Assembly: GCA_019425105.1 (NCBI GenBank)
Contig: JAHYYD010000060.1
Coordinates: 1-10,366, forward strand
DNA: 10,366 nucleotides
Direction: 5' to 3'
Source of the DNA: Actinomycetota bacterium
GTDB taxonomy: Bacteria; Actinomycetota; Actinomycetes; Actinomycetales; Actinomycetaceae
Position numbers and translations under genes: made by a program. Shown one piece after another: positions 1-9,800 of this stretch (position 1 is the stretch's first letter; every line of letters begins with the position of its first letter). A model generated the notes under the pieces. It was not told the origin of the DNA and did not search any database. It saw only the letters and a list, made by a program, of their open reading frames with translations.

Positions 1-1628
1 GAGAACTGCGTGTTCTCGTTGAGGTAGAAGCCGTTCGTCGACAGGTAGTGCTCGATCGCGCGCGCGGCGGCCAGCGCGGTGGACGCGTTCTGCGTAATCT
101 CCGCCGCCTTCGTCGCGACGGCCTCGGGAACGTTGGTGTCCGCCATCGTGAAGGGCGCGACCGCCAGGGTCGCCACGTCCTCGTCGCGCACGGGGGCGGC
201 GAAGGTGGTCGTCACGGAATAACTCATCGTCCCCGCGGGGCCCGTCGTCAGCGCGGCGTTCGACCACGTGTCGACGAACAGGCCTTTCTTCTGGGCGCTC
301 GCATGAGGACCCGTGAAGGTGATCTGCGAGGGCTCACCCAGGATGGGCACCCACGGACCGGACATGCCGGTGGTCTCCACCGTGACGATGGAGGTGCCGT
401 CGGGGCGCCCGGGGATCGTCGTTTCGACCGGAATATAGCCGGTGTGCACGTCATCGCGCTTATTCGCCATGCCGAAGGTCGTGCCGTCGTAGACGTCCAT
501 GGCGGCGATGCGCACGCGCTGGTTCTCAGGCAGATCGGACACGGTCAGGAGGGTCTCATCCTTCAGGTCCGTCGTGTAGTGGCGGAACGACGCCATCGGC
601 GAGGGATAGGCCTGAATATCCAGGGGCGGCTGGACGAGGTCACGGCCGACGACGCGCGTTCCTGAGGCACCCAAGTAGGACGCGGCAGGCAGCGCGATAC
701 CCACGGAAATCGCGAGTACCGCGAGCGCACCCATGACCCGGGTCCACACGTAGACGGTCGAGCGGGACTGACGCCCGAGGGTGTTGTCCGCGCCGGGCGC
801 ACTCGAGCGGCCCACGAGGACGTCCTGTCCCAGCGTGATGCGCTGATATTGCGCGGCTGCCGCCCACCAGGCTGCCAGGAGCGCCCACCAGGTCAGCACC
901 GCCCACAGGGGCAGGGTGTGGCGCGACAGTCCGAAGAAGACGGAGATGACGCCCATCAGGACGACGGGGATGGAGCCCAGGACCGCGCGGCCAAAGCGCG
1001 CGGTGATGATGCCGGCGAGGAAGGCCAGGACGAGGCCGCTCATCCACGGCACGAGGGCGGGGCCGGAGTAGACCGACACGGGTGCCGTCAGCGTCAGGAG
1101 GTCCTTCCATGCGCGGAAGGAACCCAGGACCATGACCTGCAGCGTCTTGCCGGTCGGCAGGACACCGAAGAGGGCCTCGGAGCGCAGCGCGGCCGCGCTT
1201 CCGAGCAGGAAGTAGGTGACCAGGACGCTGAGCACGCTCGTCACGCCGTCCCAGCGCCAGCGCGTCGAGGCGGCGGACAGTGCGAGGCCGCAGATGACGC
1301 CCGCTCCCGCGGCGATGGCACCCACTCCCCCGCCGAAGACGGGTTCGAAGGCGGCGACGGGGCCGACGAAGAGCAGCGCGAGGATCAGGAGCGACCAGAT
1401 CGGCAGGCGCGTGCGATACGTCGCAAAGCGCTGCGTGATCGTCAGCAGGCGGTTGCGCGTCGTCCTGGGCTTGGGGGCATCCGAGGACTGCTCGCCCGCG
1501 CCGCGATCACGCTTCTCGGTCGCATCAGGGATCTCTCCCACCGCACGAACGTGCGTCTCGTTTGCCTCGGGCCGGGCCTGCGACTCGATGCGCTGAGCGC
1601 GCGGCTTGGTGTTGACGTTGCTGCTCAT
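1..1628 (-). CDS. Transglutaminase-like membrane protein, DUF3488/TgpA type (C-terminus outside window)
   Basis: 542 codons are visible, from ATG at 1628 to the window edge, with no stop. I translated this frame directly. It opens with a hydrophilic, charged segment of about 70 residues, predicted cytoplasmic. About six or seven hydrophobic segments follow between residues ~74 and ~325, for example LPIWSLLILALLFVGPVAAF near residue 74 and a Trp-rich one reading LWAVLTWWALLAAWW. After the last membrane segment comes a soluble, probably extracytoplasmic domain of about 215 residues with short beta-rich stretches. The frame ends in AIEHYLSTNGFYLNENTQF, which resembles the entry helix of a transglutaminase core, so the Cys-His-Asp catalytic residues should lie beyond coordinate 1 and cannot be checked here. 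Family members are usually 700-800 residues. The start overlaps the stop of the DUF58 gene (ATGA) and has a GGAGG 6 nt upstream, so translational coupling is likely. The family forms or cleaves amide bonds at the envelope; the substrate here is unknown. Confidence 0.88.
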   Translation of the reverse strand, partial: MSSNVNTKPRAQRIESQARPEANETHVRAVGEIPDATEKRDRGAGEQSSDAPKPRTTRNRLLTITQRFATYRTRLPIWSLLILALLFVGPVAAFEPVFGGGVGAIAAGAGVICGLALSAASTRWRWDGVTSVLSVLVTYFLLGSAAALRSEALFGVLPTGKTLQVMVLGSFRAWKDLLTLTAPVSVYSGPALVPWMSGLVLAFLAGIITARFGRAVLGSIPVVLMGVISVFFGLSRHTLPLWAVLTWWALLAAWWAAAAQYQRITLGQDVLVGRSSAPGADNTLGRQSRSTVYVWTRVMGALAVLAISVGIALPAASYLGASGTRVVGRDLVQPPLDIQAYPSPMASFRHYTTDLKDETLLTVSDLPENQRVRIAAMDVYDGTTFGMANKRDDVHTGYIPVETTIPGRPDGTSIVTVETTGMSGPWVPILGEPSQITFTGPHASAQKKGLFVDTWSNAALTTGPAGTMSYSVTTTFAAPVRDEDVATLAVAPFTMADTNVPEAVATKAAEITQNASTALAAARAIEHYLSTNGFYLNENTQF

Positions 1629-2851
1629 GCCAGGCCTCCAGCAACGATGATGCGCGGCAGGTCGTCGAGCGTGGAGCAGTCAAGCAGGATACCCCGGCCG
1701 AGGTCGCGGCGGGCGCGCTCGTTCTCGGCACCGATGCGGATGATGGAGACGGGCACGTCGATGGGTGCCAGTCGGGCCAGGTGCGCCGCGTCGCTATCGC
1801 TCACCTGCGGGCCGACGATGAGCGTGAGCGCGGAGACGCCGGGGCGCTGGGCCACGGCCTCGCGCACGCGCAGGGGCAGGTCCCCGAAGGAGCGCGCCGA
1901 GACCTCGGACAGCGCATCCAGCATCCGCATCGCGTGCCCCGAGGGCAGCCAGGACTCCGTCGTCGTCAGCGAGACGGGACGCGACTCGCGCAGGTTCGCT
2001 AGGCCCAGCGAACCCGCGACAGACACCGCGGTCTCGAAGGACTCGTAGTCCCACGCGTCGCGCGACGTGTCCAGGACGATGACGTGGTGCGAGCGGTGCG
2101 TCTCCTCGTACTGGCGCACGATGAGCTTGCCGAGGCGCGCGGTCGACTGCCAGTGCACGGCGCGCCGGTCGTCGCCCGGCTCGTAGTCGCGCAGGGCATG
2201 GAAAGACACGTCGGAACTGGAGAGCTTGCCGGTGGACACGCCCTCGACGTCCAGCTGGAAGCCGGTCGCGTCGAAGGGCACGCGCACGGTGCGGGGGTGC
2301 ACGTGCAGGACGACCGGCTCGTCCCACATGCGCACGCGGCGCAGCAGGCCCAGCGCGTCCGAGCGCACGGCTCGGGCGGGGCCGATGCTGATGAGGCCGC
2401 GGTGACGCGAGGAGATCAGGAACATCTCGTCCCAGGTCTCGTGGGCGCCCAGCGGGGGCACGACGAATTCACCGGTACCCGAGCCGATCGGCAGCTCGAT
2501 GATGCCCGAACGCACGGAGCGAGAGCGCTCGTTACGCACCGAGATCTCGCCGACGGCGGTCTGGCCGGCGACGATGCGCTCGTTCGGCACGCGGATCGAG
2601 ACGAGGTGCGGGGGTCGCCACGCCACGCGCAGGGCGGCCAACGCCAGCGCGACGACGCCCGCGAGCGCACACGCCAGGGCCTCGACCCATTCGAGCGTCA
2701 CCGCGAGCACCAGGCCCGCGATGATGAAGGCGATGACCGCCCAGCCGATCGGCGTGACCGCCGAGGTGAGGGCTTTCAGGGGATGCGAAGGACCGGCCTT
2801 CGCCCTGCGGGGCGAGACCATCGTGGGGGTGTCCGTGCGCTTCCCTGTCAT
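1625..2851 (-). CDS. DUF58 domain membrane protein with von Willebrand A-like C-terminal domain
   Basis: This is a 408-residue protein if it starts at ATG 2851 (MTGKRTDT), 20 nt after the moxR stop. A longer open frame reaches up to 2983 but would overlap moxR by over 100 nt and encodes an Arg-rich out-of-frame shadow. A start at 2821 is an alternative, and neither start has a strong ribosome site. Two membrane segments lie at ~34-53 and ~57-75, followed by a beta-rich region (~82-215). The DUF58 signature is at ~220-249: RDYEPGDDRR, then VHWQSTARLGKLIVRQYE. A vWA-like fold begins with VIVLDTSRD at ~258-265. DUF58 proteins are almost always encoded next to MoxR ATPases and are thought to be their adaptors or substrates. 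The gene overlaps the transglutaminase gene by 4 nt. The metal-site motif is degenerate (DTSRD instead of DxSxS). Confidence 0.93.
   Translation of the reverse strand: MTGKRTDTPTMVSPRRAKAGPSHPLKALTSAVTPIGWAVIAFIIAGLVLAVTLEWVEALACALAGVVALALAALRVAWRPPHLVSIRVPNERIVAGQTAVGEISVRNERSRSVRSGIIELPIGSGTGEFVVPPLGAHETWDEMFLISSRHRGLISIGPARAVRSDALGLLRRVRMWDEPVVLHVHPRTVRVPFDATGFQLDVEGVSTGKLSSSDVSFHALRDYEPGDDRRAVHWQSTARLGKLIVRQYEETHRSHHVIVLDTSRDAWDYESFETAVSVAGSLGLANLRESRPVSLTTTESWLPSGHAMRMLDALSEVSARSFGDLPLRVREAVAQRPGVSALTLIVGPQVSDSDAAHLARLAPIDVPVSIIRIGAENERARRDLGRGILLDCSTLDDLPRIIVAGGLA
1635..1639 (-). promoter_or_regulatory. Ribosome binding site of the transglutaminase gene
   Basis: GGAGG lies on the minus strand 6 nt before the ATG at 1628, inside the last codons of the DUF58 gene. 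It is the strongest Shine-Dalgarno match in the operon. It fixes the start codon and supports coupled translation across the ATGA overlap. Confidence 0.8.
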
Positions 2852-2871
2852 CGTTGTGTCCGGCCAGTTCC

Positions 2872-3837
<966 letters not shown>

Positions 3838-3843
3838 GAGTTG

Positions 3844-3847
3844 TCCT
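3844..3847 (-). promoter_or_regulatory. Ribosome binding site of the MoxR gene
   Basis: AGGA lies on the minus strand 6 nt upstream of ATG 3837, in the 51-nt gap (3838-3888) after the large surface protein gene. The rest of the gap shows neither a terminator-like hairpin nor a clear promoter, which supports read-through transcription. Confidence 0.6.
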
Positions 3848-3888
3848 ATGTTTCTCTTGTTGCTCGTAACGGGGAAAGTATGGTCGTC

Positions 3889-6800
3889 TTATTCGACTCG
3901 GCAGCTCTTCACGATGTTCCGCGCATTGAGCTCTTTGGCGGTGATTGCCTCCGTCAGGATACCCGGTATGCTCGGCGTGTCCCGTGAGAAGCGGAATTCG
4001 GTGTCCTGGGCGGGGCGACCGGTGCTGACCGTGCAGATGAGCGTGACGCCCGATCCGAACTGGGAGGCTCGTTTGGCCGTCAGCGTCATCGAGCCGCATT
4101 CCTGCCCGTTCGAACACGTGGTTTTTCCGGTGAAAGTCGCGTCGATATTTTCCGCGGCTTCGGTGGTCTTGAAGGTCTTTTCGACTGTTCGGTGCGCCCC
4201 GCCTTTGCTGATCATTTCGACGACAGCCGTGTACTGGTTGACCGGCGCCAGGCCCTGGACCGCCCACGAGGTTATCGGGCCGCTGAGCTTCTGCTTGGTC
4301 GCCCCTTCCATTTCCTTCACCCACACGTTGGTTTGCTCGATGGTGACGCCACTGGGGACGCTCCACGAGACAGTGGCACTGTTGATGTAGGAAGTGACCG
4401 ACACGTTGAACACGGGGATCGTGGTGTCTTCGTCGTCATCGGGGCCCGAGCGCTGGCCGTTACCGACCGTGCCGGAGGCCGACACGACCGGGCTCCAGAC
4501 GTACGACCCGTCGTCCTTCTTGCCGCGCTGGCAGAAGTAATAGGTCATGGTCGCACCCGGGGTGAGAGGGCCGATATTAAAGTCACCGCGGTCGCCGTTG
4601 TTGAAGGCGACGGGATTGCCGGGTGCCGTGCACCCCGCTGCAGAGTCCGCGTAGAAGAGCTCCAGGTCGTTGACTGTGTAGCCGTTTCCTTCCTTCAGGC
4701 GGGCGTTAGCGACGCGAAGCTTGCCCAGCGCGTTGTCCGAGGGCGGGCCCAGGCGCGGTGCGTCGGGGGCCAGCGGCGTCGTCTTGGGAGGAGTGGGGTC
4801 CTCGTGGACGACCGCCGGAATGACGTAGCCAGGAGAGGTCGCCGTGTCACCGTTCGTGTTACTGACGGTCACGTACACGGTGAGGGCCACGCCGTAGGGA
4901 ACGGTCATCTGGGTGCTGGTGGTTCCGCCCGAGAGGGTCTTGGTGGTGCCGTTGACCGACACAATCGTCTGGCCCCATCCGGCGCTGCCGGAGCTCCCCA
5001 GGGACCAGGTGATGGTCGCCAGAGCGGCGTTACCGTCGCGTTGCTGGGCCGCGGTGGCGCTCGTGATGACCGGCTGATCGGGGCCGCGTCGCGTCGCCTT
5101 CGGGGTGCCATTCACACCCGGGGATGCCTGGGAATTACCATTCGCGTTCGTCGCGACGACCGTGACAGTGTAGTTCTGGTCGTTCACGAGGCCGCTGATC
5201 GTGCACGTGCGAGCCCCACTCGTCGTGCAGGTGCGTTGACCGGTCGCAGCGGTCGCGTACACGGTGTAGCCGGTGATGGGGGACCCATTGTTGTTGGGGG
5301 CGTCCCATGTCATCGTCAGTTCGCCATCGCCGGGGGTAACACTCGGTCCGCCCGGGCGATCCGGGACGCCGGTGGGCGTGATCTCGTTGGATGTGGTGCG
5401 AGCGGATTCGCCCTGCTCGTTCACCGCACTCACCGCGAAACTGTACTGCTGCCCCGTCCTCAGGCCGTTCACTTCGCACACGGTGTTCGGGCAGTCAGCG
5501 ATCTTCGCGCCGCTGGAGTCGTAGAGACGGTAGCCGGTGATGGGCGAGCCGTTCGACGCGGGGGCATCGAAGGTCACCCTCGCGCCGGTGGCACCCACGG
5601 CCTCGGCGACCACGTTCGTGGGCGCGCCCGGCTTGTCCGTCACCGTGACGGTGATGGTGCCCTGCACGACGCGCGAGGGGTCTCCCAGCTTGTCGTTGAC
5701 CTGGAAGCCCACCGAGATCGTGCCGGTGGATCGGGGCGTGACCATGACCGACGTGCCGGAGGACGCGATGTCCGCGTTACCCAAGGACACCGCGGTTCCG
5801 ACGAGGGAGATCGGCGTGTCGGGGAACGGGTTGGTGGCACGCGAGGCCACGTCAACGATCACGGTATCCCCGACCTTCGCATTCACGGAGTACGGGGGCA
5901 CCTGGATGCGCGGCTTCGTCGTCGAGACGATCTCGACGGGGATCGAGGCGTTGACGGTGTTGCCCTGCTCGTCGGTGACGCTCACGGGGATGGAGCCGGC
6001 GGATCCGGGGGTCGCACCCTCGGGCGCGGAGACCGTCAGGACGGTACCGGACAGCGACGCGGACACGGCGCTGGGTGCCGAACCCATCGCGTAGGTGAAG
6101 GTCGAGGCATCCGTCCCCTCGGGGTCGCGCACGGCGAGCGCGAGGTTCTGCGTGACGGCAGCGCCCCCGGCCTCGACGCGGATCGCGGTCGGGGCGAAGG
6201 TCGGCGGCTGGTTCGTGGTCGCCTTGATGCGCACGGGCAGCGACAGCGAGGCGCTCAGCGCGCCAGCGTCATCAGCAGCGCCGTCCGCGACCTGGATGAG
6301 GAACGCGGAATTACCGCCGAAGGTCGCGGTAGCCGTCAGCGTCAGCTGCGTCGAGGAGTCCGCCACGACGGAGTCCAGGCCGGCCTGGGGCACCGGGGAG
6401 GTCCCATCGACGAGGCGGGGGCTGCGGCCCGAGCGGGTCACGACGTAATCCGACAGGTTGATCGTGCGCGAGGTGCCCGCATCCATTTCGATGGGCAGGG
6501 CCGCAGCGTTCAGGAGGGGTGCCGTGGAGTCGCGTCCGGGCACGGTCACGACGGCGGAGTTCGTCAGGCCATCGCGGTCCGTGATCGTGTAGACGACGAG
6601 GCGCAGGGTGTCGGTCACCGGGATCAGCAGGTCGGATCCGTCAACCGTCACGCCGGATTCGCCGCTCGTCACGGTCAGCTCATCGACGCTGCCGTCGGGA
6701 TCCTCGTCGTTCTCGAGAACCTTCACGCGCACGGCGGAACCATCGGTCGGCAGGTCCTCGTAGGTGACAAAGTCGTCGCGGGCGATCGGTGCCTTGAGCG

Positions 6801-9800
6801 GCGCGTCGTCCTGCACGTACACGGTCACGGTGCCGCGCGCGGAGCCGCCGCGGCCGTCGCTGACCGTGTAGGACACGAGGTAGGTGCCGGCCTGCGAAGG
6901 CGTGTGGACCTGCAGGGTCGAGGAGGAACGGACCTGCGGATCGAGCTCGGGCGTCGCCGTCTCGAGGCCGTCTTCCTCCAACGTGAGGGGATCACCGTCG
7001 GGATCAACGTCGTTCGAGAGGACATTGACTGTCACCATGCGGTCCGGGCGCGTCAGCACCGTGTCGGGCACGGCCACCGGGTTCTGGTTGAGCGAGGGGG
7101 CCGCGGAGATCGCGACGCGCACGCGAGCGGAGGCTCGTGCGCCCTGACGGTCGGTGACCGTGTAGGTGAAGGAATCCGTACCCGAGGCGTTCTGGTTCGG
7201 CGTGTAGTCAATCCAGGTCGACTTCACCGTGGCGCTGCCCTGCTGCGGCGAGGAGTCGAGGCCCGTCAGGCTCACGGAGTCGCCGTCGGGGTCGATGCCG
7301 TCGAGGGTCACCGGGATGCGGGTCGTCTGCCCCGCGGCCGCCCACGCGCTGATATCGCGGGGGCGAGGAGGCTGGTTCTGGTCGGACGCGGCGACCACCT
7401 CGAAGGTGACCGTGCTCGACGCGCGGTTGCCCGCGGAGTCGATGACCGAGTAGGTGACGTCCATGATGCCGGGGTTGGCACCGGCCTCGAGACGCACCTG
7501 GTTACCGGTCACGAAGGGGGTTCCCAGCGCGTTCGTCGGGTCGTAGGCGAGCGTCGACTCGACCTGCAGGTTCAGGCCCGCCGGGGAGCGGTCGTTCGAC
7601 AGGACCGACACGGTGCCGACGTCACCGACGCGCACCTTGGCGCGGTCGGGCTTGAGGACGGGCGGCAGGTCGGAGCGATCGGCCGCGCCGGGAATCACCA
7701 TGACGTCCGCGGTCGCCTCGCCCTGGCCGTTGGAGACCGTGTAGGAGAAGGTCGCGGTCTGGGTCAGGCCCGACGGCGCGGTCACGCGCAGCAGGTGGCG
7801 GTCGATGAGAGCCACCTCGAGGCCGGGAACGTTCGAGGCATCGACCGACGTGATGGACAGCAGGCCACCCGCAGGGTCGTAGTCGTTACCCAGGGGTGCC
7901 ACCAGGACGGATCCGCCCAGCGGGAGCACCGCCGTGTCGTTCTCGGCGACCGGCGGCAGAGCAGTGGCCTCGACGACCTCGACGCGGATGATGCCCAGCG
8001 TCGTCGCGATGCCGTCGGACACCGTGTAGGCGAAGGAGTAGGAGCCCGGCGCGGTCGCGCGGAAGTCGATCGTGCCACGGTCGAGGTCCGGTGAGATCGT
8101 CGCGCCCGCGGGAGCACCCGAGACTGCGGCGAGGCTCAGGGGATCGCCGTTGGGATCGGTGTCGTTCTTGAGCGGGTCGAGGGTGACCGTCTCTCCCGTG
8201 TGCGCCTGGAACAGGTCGCCGTTCGCCGACGGAGGCAGATTTCCGGCCTCCTGGACCGTCGCGATGAGCTCGCCACGCGTCTCTGCACCCTGGTCATCCG
8301 CGACCGTCAGGACGACGGTCTTCGGGCCGGGCGCGCTGCCCTCATCGGTGATCGTCAGGGAGCCGTCCTCGCTGAAGGACACGCTCAGGCCCTCGGGCGC
8401 CTCCGCGTTCTTAAGGTAGATCGGGTCGCCATCGGGGTCTCGCCAGTCGCTCAGCGCCTGATACTGAATCTGCGCATTCGCACCGATCTTGACGGTCGAT
8501 GCGCGCAGCTGGTTCGGCGCCGCGTTCTGACTGTAGGGGTGAATCGTCACCTGCACGCGAGCGGAGGCTGTGGCCTGCCCGTCGGAGGCCTCGTAGGAGA
8601 AGGATGTCGACCCGGTCTGGTTCGCGTCGACGCCGGAAATCTGCAGGGCGCGGCCGCCGCGCGCGACGGAGATGGTCCCCCACTCGGGCGCACTCGTCGG
8701 GGAGGCCGTCAGCACGTCTCCGTCGAGGTCGGAGTCGTTGTCGAGGACGGGCAGAACCGTCGAGCGTCCCGGGCGGATGCCGAACTCGTCATCCACGGCC
8801 TCGGGCGGGGTGTTCTGCTCGCGCTGCTGAGGATCGGCGATCTCGTTCGTCAGTTCGGGACTGTCCTGCTCCTCCTCGGTCTCCTCGAGCTGGTTCTCGA
8901 CCTCGTCCCAGTTGTCCATGAGGACCATGTTCGAGTCGGGCAGCCACACGCTGCCCTGCGCGACGTCGTTGAGGACGATGGCCTTGCGGTTCGTACGGAA
9001 GACGATTTCGCGAGCGGTCGTGAGCGTATCGACGACCATCTGCTTGTTCGCGGACGGGTCGTCGCAGGCGCGCATGTACGCGCCGCTACCGGTCCACGCG
9101 CCGTACGCGCAGCCTTCGTGGCGAACGGGGGCCGCGGGATTGCCGCTGACGCCACTCTCAGTGGCGGGCGTGATCGCCGGGGCGCCGCCCGCCAGCGGGA
9201 TCGACACGAGGTCCGAGGGCGTGGCGAGCAGGACGGAATCCGCCTTCGGTCCGGCCAGCTGCAAGATGCCGCCCTCCTCGACTCCGGCGGCGCTCAGGTC
9301 GAGCTTCTTGCCGCCCGGGAGGAAGAGGGTGTTGGACTGCGAGTCGAGGGCGACGACCTGGTCGCCGACGACAGTCATGCTCAGCTGGGCGTCCTCGGGG
9401 ATTCCTTCGATCCGGCTGGTCGCGGCCTGATCGACGGTCCCCTGGCGCTTCACGGTCGTCAGCGTGCCCGAGGCGGCCAGGGAGTACACGGAGCCGTCGA
9501 GTCCGGTCACGAACGTGCTCGCACCCATGTTCGAGGACAGGGCCGCTCCCTCGGACAAGTTCGCGGGGCTCGGCGCGGTGGCCGACGTGGTCCACAGGGT
9601 GCCGTCGGTGGGGTTGAGGACGCCGAGGACGTCGCCGCCCTGCATCGCGCTCGAGCCGGAGGGCAGAGCCGTCGGGGAGCCGAGGGAGACCTGGGTGACG
9701 TTGACGGGAGCGACGGTCAGCGAGGTGAGGTCGGAGACGGTGACGGTCTCACCCGCCTGGCCGACGTCGAAGTTGGTGGCCTCGGTGCGCAGGGCACCGT

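Noticed and set aside
5638..8814. The Ig array as a recent DNA tandem repeat or a CRISPR-like array
   Set aside because: The repeats are similar only at protein level; the DNA units are diverged and there are no identical short repeats with regular unique spacers.
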